Positions 32,885-41,580 of a stretch of 64,000 nucleotides of DNA are shown piece after piece. The stretch spans positions 8,428,501 to 8,492,500 of the forward strand of contig NZ_JACHNC010000001.1 of the NCBI RefSeq assembly GCF_014205215.1, given 5' to 3'. A program made the translations under genes and the position numbers. The first letter of the stretch is position 1; each line of letters begins with the position of its first letter. Under the pieces are notes generated by a model that was not told the origin of the DNA, did no database searches, and saw only the letters and a program-made list of their open reading frames with translations. The DNA is from Actinoplanes lobatus. Its GTDB lineage: Bacteria; Actinomycetota; Actinomycetes; Mycobacteriales; Micromonosporaceae.

Positions 32885-35176
32885 TCAGTCTCCCCCGGCC
32901 AGCCGGGCCGCGGCGACCACCGCCTGCCCGTAACTGATACCGCCGTCGCCAGCCGGCACGTCCCGGTTGAGCAGCGCGGTCAGACCGGCCGTCCGCAGGG
33001 CCGGCGGCAGCGCCCCGGCCAGGATGCGGTTCTGCAGGCAGCCACCGGACAGGCAGACCACCCGGACGCCGGTGCTCTCCGCGGCCCGCCCGCACAGCTC
33101 CACGGTCACGTCGACCACCGCGCGGTGCACCGCGAGCGCCAGGTCGGCGGCCGGTTCTCCGCCGGCGGCCCGCCACAGCAGGGCGCTCAGGGTGCCGGAC
33201 CAGTCGTAGACCCAGAGGTCGTCCTTACTGGTCAGCCGCCACGGCAGTGGTTCGGGGTGGCCGGTGGCCCGGTGCGCGGCCGCCTCCAGCAGGATCGCGG
33301 CCTCGCCCTCGTAGCCGTTGTCGTCGCGGATGCCGAGCAGACTGGCGGCGGCATCCAGGAAGCGGCCGGCGCTGGAGGCGTACGGGCTGTTCACGTGCCG
33401 TTCGATCATCCGCCGGACCACGGTCTGCTCGGCTGCGGGCATCCGGCGGCACAGCGCGAGCGGCGGGGCGTCCGGCAGCGGGAACTCACCGCCGTAAAGG
33501 TAGCCCAGCGCGGTACGGACCGGGCGGCGAACCGCGGCCTCCCCGCCGGGCAGCGGCGCGGCCCCGAACCGGCCCAGCCGCCGGAACCCGGTGTAGGTGG
33601 CCAGCAGCAACTCCCCACCCCACAGCCGGCCGTCGTCGCCGTAGCCGAGACCGTCGTACGCGACGCCCAGGAACGGGCCGTCGAGGCCGTGCTCAGCCGC
33701 GCACGACACCACGTGCGCGTGGTGATGCTGGACGCCGATCAATTGCGGCCCGGCGGCGGTCTCCCGGGCGTACGCGGTGGACAGGTAGTCCGGGTGCAGA
33801 TCGTGCGCCACCACCTCGGGCTCGAACCGGTGCAGGCGGCTGAGCTGGGCGACGTTCGCCCGGAACGCGGCCAGCGTGTCCGCGTCGGCCAGGTCGCCGC
33901 CGTGCGGGCCGACCAGCGCCCGGTCCCCGCGGGCCAGGGTGAAGGTGTGCTTGAGCTGGGCGCCGACCGCCAGCACCGGCCGCCGGGCGGGCACCGGCAG
34001 CGGCAGCGAGCCGGGCGCGTAGCCGCGGGCCCGGCGCAGCATCCGGGCGGTCCCGGCGGCGATGTGCACCACCGAGTCGTCGTAGCGGGCCCGGATCGGC
34101 CGGTCGTGGCTCAGGAAGCCGTCGGCGATCCCGGCGAGCCGCTCCGCCGCGTCGGCGTCGCCGATCGCGATCGGCTCGTCGGCGCGGTTGCCGCTGGTCA
34201 CCACGAGCGGCCGGCCCACGGCACGCAGCAGCAGGTGATGCAGGGGTGTGTACGGCAGGAACAGCCCCACCCGGTCCACGCCCGGCGCGACCGCGGCCAC
34301 CACCGGGGAGCCGGTCCGGGCGGGCAGCAGCACGATCGGCCGGGCCGGCGAGGTCAGCACGGTCCACCCCTCCGGGCACAGGTCGGCCACCGCGTGCGCC
34401 GCCCCCAGGTCGGCCACCATCACCGCGAACGGCTTACGTGGCCGCTGCTTGCGACGGCGCAGCCGGTCCACCGCGCTCGCATCGGTGGCGTCGCAGATCA
34501 GCTGGTAGCCGCCGAGGCCCTTGACCGCGACGATCCGCCCGACCCCGATCGCACCGGCCGCCGCGGTCAGCGCCCGGTCGGCGTGGGCGGACCGCTTCCC
34601 GGCGTGCCAGGTGAGCCGCGGCCCGCACGCCGGGCACGCCACCGGCTCGGCGTGGAACCGCCGATCCGCCGGGTCGCAGTATTCGGCCGCGCAGCGCCGG
34701 CACAGCGCGAAGCCCGCCATCGCGGTGCGCTCCCGGTCGTACGGCAGAGCGTCCACGATGGTGGCGCGCGGCCCACAGTTGGTGCAGTTGATGAACGGGT
34801 ACCGGAAGCGGCGGTCGCCCGGGTCGAACAGTTCCCGCAGGCAGTCGTCGCAGGTCGCCAGGTCGGGCGGCAGCCCGGCGAACCCGCCGGTCAACTCGGC
34901 GTCTCCGCTGGGCGTGACCCGGAAACCGGGCGGCGGCGCCACCGGAGCCGGGGCGACGATCACCTCGACCACCCGGGCGGCCGGCGGGGCCTGGTCGCGC
35001 AGCGCCTCCACCAGCCGGGCGACGGCCGCCTCCGGACCGCCCACGTCGATCAGCACATCCCCACCGACGTTACGGACCGCGCCGTCCAGGCTCAACCCGG
35101 TGGCGACCCGGTGCACGAACGGCCGGAAACCGACACCCTGCACGGTGCCACGGACCCGTACCGACCAGGCGGTCAT
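32885..35176 (-). CDS. hypF: Carbamoyltransferase HypF
   Basis: 763 residues. Makes the carbamoyl-adenylate used for cyanide ligands. Order of domains: acylphosphatase (VRGTVQGVGFRPFVHRVA), two zinc fingers (CDDCLRELFDPGDR, CTNCGPR; CRRCAAEYCDP, CPACGPR), YrdC-like domain (KGLGGYQLICDATDASAVDR, KPFAVMVAD), and the Kae1-like domain with HHHAHVVSCAAEHG and VVCLSGGCLQNRILAGAL. Complete and of normal length. The ATG overlaps the stop of the upstream protease gene. Confidence 0.96.
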   Translation of the reverse strand: MTAWSVRVRGTVQGVGFRPFVHRVATGLSLDGAVRNVGGDVLIDVGGPEAAVARLVEALRDQAPPAARVVEVIVAPAPVAPPPGFRVTPSGDAELTGGFAGLPPDLATCDDCLRELFDPGDRRFRYPFINCTNCGPRATIVDALPYDRERTAMAGFALCRRCAAEYCDPADRRFHAEPVACPACGPRLTWHAGKRSAHADRALTAAAGAIGVGRIVAVKGLGGYQLICDATDASAVDRLRRRKQRPRKPFAVMVADLGAAHAVADLCPEGWTVLTSPARPIVLLPARTGSPVVAAVAPGVDRVGLFLPYTPLHHLLLRAVGRPLVVTSGNRADEPIAIGDADAAERLAGIADGFLSHDRPIRARYDDSVVHIAAGTARMLRRARGYAPGSLPLPVPARRPVLAVGAQLKHTFTLARGDRALVGPHGGDLADADTLAAFRANVAQLSRLHRFEPEVVAHDLHPDYLSTAYARETAAGPQLIGVQHHHAHVVSCAAEHGLDGPFLGVAYDGLGYGDDGRLWGGELLLATYTGFRRLGRFGAAPLPGGEAAVRRPVRTALGYLYGGEFPLPDAPPLALCRRMPAAEQTVVRRMIERHVNSPYASSAGRFLDAAASLLGIRDDNGYEGEAAILLEAAAHRATGHPEPLPWRLTSKDDLWVYDWSGTLSALLWRAAGGEPAADLALAVHRAVVDVTVELCGRAAESTGVRVVCLSGGCLQNRILAGALPPALRTAGLTALLNRDVPAGDGGISYGQAVVAAARLAGGD

Positions 35177-35631
35177 GACGTCGCCTCCAGTTCACAGACG
35201 CGGTCGGCGACCGGGCTCACCGCGGCGGCCACCGGATCGCTGAGCCCGACGCCGAAGCCGAACTCCCGCCCGTACGCCACCAGCGTCACCAGGCGCCCGG
35301 GCAGCCGGTCCAGCTCCCGGGCCAGGGCCACGGTGGCGCCCAGCCCGAAACCGTGTCCGGAGGTGGCGGGCTCGCCGGATTCCGGCAGGGTCACCTCGTG
35401 CCACGCGCCGGCCGTGCCGCCGGACGCCACATCGATCACCACGGCGACGTCCGCGCCGGTCCACGCCTCCAGCATGCGGGCCGGCTCACCGTCGCTGACC
35501 CGCAGCTCCACCCCGGCGAGCCGTGGGTCGTGGCCGCGGCGTGCGGAGAGTTCGGCAACCACCCGGGGGCCGAAGCCGTCGTCGCGGCGGTACTCGTTGC
35601 CCACCCCGATCACCACCCGTCGCCCGTCCAC
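35173..35631 (-). CDS. Hydrogenase maturation endopeptidase (HyaD/HycI family)
   Basis: 152 residues. Removes the C-terminal peptide of the large subunit after nickel insertion. The N-terminus VVIGVGNEYRRDDGFGP holds the nickel-sensing acidic residue, followed by VVIDVASGGTAGAWHEV and SGHGFGLGATVALARELDRL with the conserved histidine. I placed the start at the GTG two bases after the large-subunit stop; a longer frame would run into that gene. Confidence 0.9.
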   Translation of the reverse strand: MDGRRVVIGVGNEYRRDDGFGPRVVAELSARRGHDPRLAGVELRVSDGEPARMLEAWTGADVAVVIDVASGGTAGAWHEVTLPESGEPATSGHGFGLGATVALARELDRLPGRLVTLVAYGREFGFGVGLSDPVAAAVSPVADRVCELEATS

Positions 35632-35633
35632 GG

Positions 35634-36932
35634 TCAGCTCCGTTCCACGTGCAGGTCGAGGAAGTGCGTGGCGCAGGAGATGCACGGGTCGTAGTTGCGG
35701 ATCGCCTGCTCGCACTCATGGGTGAGGCGCTCGTCGTCCAGGTCGAGCCGACCGGCCACGAAACGGGTCAGGTCGTCCTCGACGGCGGCCTGGTTCTGGG
35801 CGGTCGGCGGCACGATCCGGGCCGAGGTGATCAGCCCGTTCGCGTCCATCTCGTACCGGTGGAACAGGGTGCCGCGGGGGGCTTCGGTGGCGCCGTAACC
35901 GGCGGCGGCACGGGGTGGCACCCGTACCGCGGGGAACGGCGGGGGCTCGTAGGCGTCGATGAGTCGGATCGCCTCCTCCACGGCGTACACCGTCTCGACG
36001 GCCCGGACCACGATGCCGCGGTAGGGGTTCCGGCACTGCGCGCCCAGCCCGGCGGCCTCGGCCGCCTCCCGCGCCAGCGGCGACAGCAAGCTGTGGTTGA
36101 GGGTGTAGCGGGCGACCGGTCCGGTCAGGTAGCGGCCGCGGCCGGCCAGGTGGGCGTGCAGGGCGGTGGAGTGCGGCACCTGCTCCTCCACGACGTGCCG
36201 CTCGAACTCACGGACACCGAACTCCAGGCCGCCGGTGGTGACGATCGACCCGGACTCGATGGCGTACCGGTCCGGCTCGGTCAGCGCGAGCATCTCGTGG
36301 TCGTGGTGGAACGGCGGGAAGTCGAAGCCGGCCACCCACCGAACGGTGTCCAGCGCCTGGTCGAGGGCGGTGCGCAGGCGTTCCCGGAGCGGCGCCAGAT
36401 CGGCCGGCGCCGGGGCCCGGTAGAAGCCGCCCACCCGCACGTTGACCGGGTGGATGGCCCGGCCCCCGATCGCCTCCATCAGGTCGTTGCCGGTCTTCTT
36501 CAGTGCCAACCCGCGTTCCACCAGGTCACGCCGGTCACGGGCCAGGTCCAGGGCGCTGTCGTAGCCGAGGAAGTCCGGGGCGTGCAGCAGGTAGATGTGC
36601 AAGACGTGGCTCTCGATCCACTCACCGCAGTAGAGCAGCCGGCGCAGCGCCGCGATGGCCGGCGGCACGGTCACCCCGCAGGCGTCCTCGATCGCCGCGC
36701 AGGCGCTCATCTGGTACGCCACCGGGCAGATCCCGCAGATCCGGGCCGTGATGTCGGGCGGCTCTGTGTGCCGGCGCCCCCGCAGGAACGCCTCGAAGAA
36801 CCGGGGCGGCTCGTAGATCTCCAGGCGCACGTCCTCGACCACGCCGTCGCGGACCCGTACGTGCATGGCGCCCTCGCCCTCCACCCGGGCCAGTCCCGGC
36901 ACGTCGAGGAGCCGGTCGTGCCGATGCGTCAT
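35634..36932 (-). CDS. hyhL: NiFe hydrogenase large (alpha) subunit, group 3b
   Basis: 432 residues. The NiFe ligands are in the L1 motif [20 protein letters not shown] and the L2 motif DPCISCATH near the C-terminus; cleavage after that histidine would release FLDLHVERS. Other signatures: [39 protein letters not shown]. The partner set (FAD/NAD(P) gamma, Fe-S beta, small subunit) marks it as the bidirectional NADP-linked sulfhydrogenase class. Cytoplasmic, since no membrane or Tat signals appear. In Mycobacterium smegmatis a group 3b enzyme (Hyh) is DosR-controlled and evolves hydrogen in hypoxia. Confidence 0.95.
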   Translation of the reverse strand: MTHRHDRLLDVPGLARVEGEGAMHVRVRDGVVEDVRLEIYEPPRFFEAFLRGRRHTEPPDITARICGICPVAYQMSACAAIEDACGVTVPPAIAALRRLLYCGEWIESHVLHIYLLHAPDFLGYDSALDLARDRRDLVERGLALKKTGNDLMEAIGGRAIHPVNVRVGGFYRAPAPADLAPLRERLRTALDQALDTVRWVAGFDFPPFHHDHEMLALTEPDRYAIESGSIVTTGGLEFGVREFERHVVEEQVPHSTALHAHLAGRGRYLTGPVARYTLNHSLLSPLAREAAEAAGLGAQCRNPYRGIVVRAVETVYAVEEAIRLIDAYEPPPFPAVRVPPRAAAGYGATEAPRGTLFHRYEMDANGLITSARIVPPTAQNQAAVEDDLTRFVAGRLDLDDERLTHECEQAIRNYDPCISCATHFLDLHVERS

Positions 36933-37678
36933 GACGTCGCCTCCTCCGGTTCCGCGGCCGGGTCGAACAGCCGCCGCATCCGTACGATGTCCGGGCCGGA
37001 CATGCCGGTGGACCGAAGCAGGTCCACCTGGGCCGCGTCGTTGGGTGTCTCGGCGGGGCCGAAGCAGCCGAAGCAGCCGCGCCGGAACGCCGGGCAGATC
37101 GCCCCGCACCCGGCCCGGGTCACCGGCCCGAGACACGGCTCGCCGTACGCCACGACCACGCAGACGTTGTTGCGGCGCTTGCACTCGAAGCAGACGCTGT
37201 GCGCTGGCAGGTCCGGTTTGCGGCCCACCAGCAGCGCGCCGATCGTCTCCAGCAGCTGACCCCGGTCGATCGGGCAGCCGTACAGCTCGTAGTCCACGTC
37301 GACGTGCGCCGCGATCGGCGTGGAGGTGGCCAGCGTGTCCAGATACCCGGGCCGGGCGTAGACCACCGAGGCGTACTCGGCGACGTCGGCGGAGTTGCGC
37401 AGCGCCTGCACGCCGCCGGCGGTGGCGCACGCGCCGATGGTGATCAGCACCCGGGACACGGCGCGGATCTCCCGGATCCGGCGGGCGTCGCCGGGCGTGG
37501 TGATCGAGCCCTCGACCAGCGAGATGTCATAGGGGCCCGGAGCGCTCGCCCGGGTCGCCTCCGGGAAGTGCACGATCCGCACCCGGCCGGCCAACGCCAG
37601 CAGCTCATCCTCACAGTCCAGCAGGCTGAGCTGGCATCCGTCGCAGGACGCGAACTTCCAGACGGCCAGGGTCGGCAT
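36929..37678 (-). CDS. hyhS: NiFe hydrogenase small (delta) subunit, group 3b
   Basis: 249 residues without a Tat signal. Proximal [4Fe-4S] cysteines: [33 protein letters not shown] and [10 protein letters not shown]. Two further clusters are suggested by [32 protein letters not shown] and RGCFGCFGP. It relays electrons from the NiFe site to the gamma/beta diaphorase. The ATG overlaps the gamma-subunit stop; its own stop overlaps the large-subunit ATG (ATGA). Confidence 0.94.
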   Translation of the reverse strand: MPTLAVWKFASCDGCQLSLLDCEDELLALAGRVRIVHFPEATRASAPGPYDISLVEGSITTPGDARRIREIRAVSRVLITIGACATAGGVQALRNSADVAEYASVVYARPGYLDTLATSTPIAAHVDVDYELYGCPIDRGQLLETIGALLVGRKPDLPAHSVCFECKRRNNVCVVVAYGEPCLGPVTRAGCGAICPAFRRGCFGCFGPAETPNDAAQVDLLRSTGMSGPDIVRMRRLFDPAAEPEEATS

Positions 37679-38502
37679 CACAGCTCCCGAACGGTCAGCA
37701 GCGGCTCGGCCACCGGATAACCGACGACCGGGCCGTCCCGGCAGATCAGCAGCGGGCCGAGCTGGCAGTGGCCGCACCAGCCGGCGCCGCAGCGCATGGC
37801 GCGTTCCAGCGACAGCCACACCCGCTCCGCCTGGACACCCCGATCGACCAAGGCGCGGGCGGTGGCCCGCATCATCACCTCGGGACCGCAGACGTACGCC
37901 ACGGCCCGTCCGGCGTCCACCCCGGCCGCCGGGATCAACCCGGTGACCAGACCGACCCGCCCCCGCCAGCCGGGTTCGGCCCGGTCCACGATCACGTCGA
38001 CCCGCACGTGCGCCGCCCAGCGCCGCAGATCGCCCGGGTAGAGCAGCTCACCCGGGCGGCGCGCGCCGATCAGGACCGCCACGTGCCCGTAGGCCCGGCG
38101 GTCGGCGAGCAGGCACTCGACCACCGGGCGCAACGGGGCCAGGCCGATGCCGCCGGCCACCACGAGCACGTCGTGGCCGGCGGCCGCACCGACGTCCCAG
38201 CGGGTGCCGAACGGGCCGCGCACGCCTATCACGTCGCCGGACCTGGTCGCGCACAGCGCCCGGGTCACTGCCCCGACCGCGCGGATGGTGTGGATCAGCC
38301 GGGTGCCGCGGCTACCGCTGACAGAGATCGGAACTTCCCCGATTCCGTACGCGGTGAGCATGGCGAACTGTCCCGGCCCGAACTCCGGCAGGCCCTCGCC
38401 GTCCCGGTCGAGTTCGAGCGTGACCGTGTCGGCGGTGTCCTCCCGCCGCCCCGCCACCCGGTAGGGCAGCGGGATCACCCCACTGATCGTGGCGGCGGTC
38501 AT
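37678..38502 (-). CDS. hyhG: Hydrogenase gamma subunit, FAD/NAD(P)-binding
   Basis: 274 residues of the ferredoxin-NADP reductase fold. FAD region: [20 protein letters not shown]; phosphate loop [14 protein letters not shown](P) region [20 protein letters not shown] and [20 protein letters not shown]. The C-terminus carries a [2Fe-2S] motif, [20 protein letters not shown] followed by C. It exchanges electrons between NAD(P)H and the small subunit. Confidence 0.94.
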   Translation of the reverse strand: MTAATISGVIPLPYRVAGRREDTADTVTLELDRDGEGLPEFGPGQFAMLTAYGIGEVPISVSGSRGTRLIHTIRAVGAVTRALCATRSGDVIGVRGPFGTRWDVGAAAGHDVLVVAGGIGLAPLRPVVECLLADRRAYGHVAVLIGARRPGELLYPGDLRRWAAHVRVDVIVDRAEPGWRGRVGLVTGLIPAAGVDAGRAVAYVCGPEVMMRATARALVDRGVQAERVWLSLERAMRCGAGWCGHCQLGPLLICRDGPVVGYPVAEPLLTVREL

Positions 38503-39632
38503 GACGGCTCACCAGCCGGCGTCGGGGCGGCCAGGGCCGCGGCCTCGCGGGTGATGTCGATACCGGCCGGGCACCAGGCGATGCACCGCCCGCAGCCGAC
38601 ACAGCCGGACATCCCGAACTGCTCGTGCCAGGTGCCCAGCTTGTGACTGATCCACTGCCGGTAGCGGGAGGCGCCGCTCGCGCGTACCGGGCCGCCGTGC
38701 ACGTACGAGAAGTCGACGCTGAAGCAGGAGTCCCACTGCCGCCACCGTTCGGTGTGCTCGCCGGTCAGGTCGGTGACGTCCGTGGTGCTGACGCAGAAGC
38801 AGGTGGGGCACGCCATCGTGCAGTTGCCGCAGGTGAGGCAGCGGGAGGCGACGTCCGCCCAGTGCGGGGACTCCCGGTTGGCCGCGATCAGCTCCGGCAA
38901 CGAACCGTCCGGCATCCGGCGCGGCATGGTGACGGCGGCCCGCTCGACGGCGGTGTCCGCAGCGGCGACGTCTACCGGGCTCGCCGGGCGGGTCGGCAGC
39001 CGTGCGAGCAGGTCCGCGCCGGCCGGTGAGCCGGGCCGGATCAGAAAGCGGTGGCCGCCGTCGACCAACTCGGTCAGTGCCAGGTCGTATCCGCCGGTGG
39101 CGGCCGGCCCGGTGCCCATGGAGGCGCAGAAGCAGGTGGCTCCGGGCTCGGTGCACTCGGCGGTGACGACGAGGACGCCGTCGCGGCGGGCCGTGTAGAC
39201 CGGGTCCGGGTGCTCGCCGTGGGCCAGCACCCGGTCCAGGACGGCGAGCGCGGCCACGTCACAGGGGTGTACGCCGACCAGGGCGTACCGTTTGGTGGGC
39301 GGTTCCGGGCCGGTGGCGATGATCCCGTCGGCGGTACGGTCGGTGGACCAGAGCCGGGCCCGGGGCGGGTGCAGGAAGTTCTTGACCGACTGCGGGCCGG
39401 CGCAGTGGGCGAAGCCGGCGCCGTCGGCGCGCTGCCGCAACCGGTAGTGGCCGGGACCGGTGTCCGCGCTCCAGCCCCACGGCAGTTGCGTGGCGCTGTC
39501 CAGCTCGGCCATCGTGACGGTGCCGTCGCGGACGGTCGGGCCGACGATCGTGTAGCCCCGCTCGTGCAGGACGCCGAACAGCACTTCGAGACCGGTGACG
39601 TCGATCAGCTGAGCGGATTCTGCGGTTCGCAT
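38499..39632 (-). CDS. hyhB: Hydrogenase beta subunit, 4Fe-4S ferredoxin type
   Basis: 377 residues. N-terminal domain of the sulfhydrogenase B type (TKRYALVGVHPCDVAALAVL, ATCFCASMG) and two C-terminal [4Fe-4S] motifs, RCLTCGNCTMACPTCFC and SGCVGCGRCIAWCPAGIDI. First gene of the hydrogenase operon; GAGGAGG precedes the ATG at 39632. Two DosR-like boxes lie 64-100 bp upstream. All nine genes from here to hypE overlap or are separated by at most two bases, so they form one transcript. Confidence 0.93.
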   Translation of the reverse strand: MRTAESAQLIDVTGLEVLFGVLHERGYTIVGPTVRDGTVTMAELDSATQLPWGWSADTGPGHYRLRQRADGAGFAHCAGPQSVKNFLHPPRARLWSTDRTADGIIATGPEPPTKRYALVGVHPCDVAALAVLDRVLAHGEHPDPVYTARRDGVLVVTAECTEPGATCFCASMGTGPAATGGYDLALTELVDGGHRFLIRPGSPAGADLLARLPTRPASPVDVAAADTAVERAAVTMPRRMPDGSLPELIAANRESPHWADVASRCLTCGNCTMACPTCFCVSTTDVTDLTGEHTERWRQWDSCFSVDFSYVHGGPVRASGASRYRQWISHKLGTWHEQFGMSGCVGCGRCIAWCPAGIDITREAAALAAPTPAGEPS

Positions 39633-39696
39633 GGCGCCTCCTCGGAGCCTGCGTGCCTTCACCCCTCACCGTGCGCCGCCTTCCGGTCACGGCACA

Positions 39697-39710
39697 GGGC
39701 CGGAGGTCCC
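39697..39710 (-). promoter_or_regulatory. DosR-like box, proximal, hydrogenase operon
   Basis: Minus strand: GGGAC-CTCC-GGCCC-TGTGCC. Ends 64 bp before the hyhB start. Confidence 0.75.
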
Positions 39711-39718
39711 GATCCCGG

Positions 39719-39732
39719 CGGCCGAAAGGTCC
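39719..39732 (-). promoter_or_regulatory. DosR-like box, distal, hydrogenase operon
   Basis: Minus strand: GGACC-TTTC-GGCCG. Its centre is 22 bp from the proximal box, about two helix turns, as in the tandem boxes of mycobacterial DosR promoters. Confidence 0.6.
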
Positions 39733-39734
39733 GC

Positions 39735-39923
39735 TCAGCGCTCCGGAGTGCGCAGCGGGTGGGCAGGGGCGTCGGGGGCGGCGATCGCCACCCCCGACGC
39801 CCGGGACTGACCCCTGCCGATCTCGCCGGCCCGCGGGCGCTCGGCCGGCGGGGCCTCCGGTCCGGTCGGCGGCGGCAGCGCCAGCAGCGGTGCCAGGCAG
39901 GGATCGGCTACCGCGGGCCGCAT
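39735..39923 (-). CDS. Small proline- and alanine-rich hypothetical protein
   Basis: 62 residues, no family recognised, low-complexity (AVADPCLAPLLALPPPTGPE; VAIAAPDAPAHPL). Support for it being real is the strong ribosome site GGAGGAGGAGTC directly before its ATG, and its position 26 bp after the USP gene on the same strand. It ends just before the hydrogenase boxes. A leader or filler peptide is possible. Confidence 0.45.
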   Translation of the reverse strand: MRPAVADPCLAPLLALPPPTGPEAPPAERPRAGEIGRGQSRASGVAIAAPDAPAHPLRTPER

Positions 39924-39949
39924 GACTCCTCCTCCATGTCCGGCGGTGC

Positions 39950-40873
39950 TCAGCCGACGACGAACACCGGGCAGTACGCCCGCTGCGGCAGCAGCCCGGC
40001 CGCCGGGGCAAGCACCGAACCGGAGATCGCGCGGTGCGCCTGCCGGCCGAGAACCACCGCGGCGGCCCGGCCGGACTCCTCGATGAGGGCGGCGACGGGA
40101 TCGCCGGTGATGAGCCGGTGGCGTACCGGCACGCCGTCGCGGATCTCCAGGCCGCGAACCGGGTCTCCGGCGCCGGCCAGACGCAGCAGATTGACCTCGC
40201 AGCCGCGGGCCCGTGCCTCGCTGAGGGCGAAGTCGACCGCCACCCGCGCCTGCGGCGAACCGTCCGTCGCGACCACCAGCGGCCGCTTGCCGAACTCCGT
40301 CCCGGACGGCCAGCCCGGAATCCGGATCACCAGAACCGGACCGGCATGGTGCCGGGCGACCTTCCCGGCGACGCTACGGCCCAGGGTGGTGGCGGTCCGC
40401 CCGTGCCGGTGCCCCACCACGAGCAGGTCGTTCCCGGCCGCCTCGGACAGCAGGACGGACGCCGGGGCGGCGCCGGCCGCGAGCCGGGAACTCACCGCGA
40501 CCGACGGCGCGCTGGTCCGCACCCGCTCGGTGAGCCGGCGCAGCAGCGCCTCCCCGGCCGGATCACCGGCGTGGTGCCGCACGGTGATCAGGTGCAGATC
40601 CCAGCCGTACAGCTCCGCCTCGACCGCGGCGTGGTCGACGGCGACGCAGCTGATCGGGCTGTCGTCGACGCCGACCAGCACCCGGCCGCCCCCGGGTGCC
40701 GGGTACGGCGCGGCTGTGGCCGGAGCCGGGCCGGGCCGTACCGCGTACGGGTCCGGGTAGCTCGCCGCGCCCAGGTACCTGTTGATCACTTGACTGAAGC
40801 GGTTGGGCTGCGTCACGGCATCGCTGTGCCGGCGCGCCTCGGCTTCCGCTCGGAAATCGCTACGGGTGGCCAT
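39950..40873 (-). CDS. Universal stress protein, tandem UspA domains with N-terminal extension
   Basis: 307 residues. The extension (TQPNRFSQVINRYLGAASYP) and domain 1 (RVLVGVDDSPISCVAVDHAA; LLVVGHRHGRTATTLGRSVA) match the USP at 1866-2768. Domain 2 starts PLVVATDGSPQARVAVDFAL, but its loop (GRQAHRAISGSVLAP) is degenerate. GGAGG precedes the ATG. It follows the CBS-BON gene on the same strand after 68 bp with no box between, suggesting one unit ATPase, CBS-BON, USP, small protein. Confidence 0.9.
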   Translation of the reverse strand: MATRSDFRAEAEARRHSDAVTQPNRFSQVINRYLGAASYPDPYAVRPGPAPATAAPYPAPGGGRVLVGVDDSPISCVAVDHAAVEAELYGWDLHLITVRHHAGDPAGEALLRRLTERVRTSAPSVAVSSRLAAGAAPASVLLSEAAGNDLLVVGHRHGRTATTLGRSVAGKVARHHAGPVLVIRIPGWPSGTEFGKRPLVVATDGSPQARVAVDFALSEARARGCEVNLLRLAGAGDPVRGLEIRDGVPVRHRLITGDPVAALIEESGRAAAVVLGRQAHRAISGSVLAPAAGLLPQRAYCPVFVVG

Positions 40874-40941
40874 GACGGCACCTCCGACAACGCCGGGGCC
40901 GGCAGCGTCGCCGGCGCCTCTACCTCTATGCCAGCACCCGA

Positions 40942-41580
40942 TCACCTCCGGTGATAGTGCCGTTTGGCCCGCTTTGCGGCTCCCGCAGCCGGACCGCGGC
41001 GACCCCCCGGCACGGTACGGGCGAGCAGCGCGACCACCCGCCGCTGCTGCTCGTTCGGGTAGCGGCCGGTGACCACGGCGACACCGGCGTTCACCTCGGC
41101 GAACCACAGCCCCGGACGGCCGGCGTAGTCGTCCAGACGTGCCTGAACGTCGCCGTTGAGTGTGAGGTCGTCGCGGACCATCGATCTGAGGATGTCCCGG
41201 CGGCTGACGACGCCGACCACCGCGCCGCCGTCGACCACCGGCAGGCTGCGCACGTCGTGGTCGAGCATCGCCTGGGCGGCGTCGGCCACGTCGGCGCCGG
41301 GAACGGTGGTGACCGGGTACTCCGACATCACCTCCACCACGGTGCCGGGCCGGAACGTGGGCTCGGTGTCCGGGTGCAGTCCCGGGTCGGCCTCCGGCTC
41401 AGCGGGTACCCGGTGCCACAGCAGGTCCCCTTCGCTGATCATGCCGACCAGCCGCCCGTCGGCGCCGAGTACCGGCAGGGCCGTCACCTCGTATGTGGTC
41501 ATCAGCTCGGCGGCGCACTCGACCGGAGCGTCGTGCCAGGTGAAGTGAACCGGGCTGGTCATGATGTCACGGACTCGCAT
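40942..41580 (-). CDS. CBS-pair protein with C-terminal BON-like domain
   Basis: 212 residues. Two CBS domains: [20 protein letters not shown] with [20 protein letters not shown], then [20 protein letters not shown] with [20 protein letters not shown]. The end ([31 protein letters not shown]) looks like a shortened BON domain. CBS pairs sense adenine nucleotides; DosR-regulated Hrp1 (Rv2626c) is a CBS protein. Its start lies inside the last codons of the ATPase gene (22-bp overlap), which implies coupled translation. Confidence 0.9.
   Translation of the reverse strand: MRVRDIMTSPVHFTWHDAPVECAAELMTTYEVTALPVLGADGRLVGMISEGDLLWHRVPAEPEADPGLHPDTEPTFRPGTVVEVMSEYPVTTVPGADVADAAQAMLDHDVRSLPVVDGGAVVGVVSRRDILRSMVRDDLTLNGDVQARLDDYAGRPGLWFAEVNAGVAVVTGRYPNEQQRRVVALLARTVPGGRRGPAAGAAKRAKRHYHRR

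Noticed and set aside
32870..35725. Plus-strand open frame of 951 codons
   Set aside because: Antisense of hypF and the maturation protease gene.
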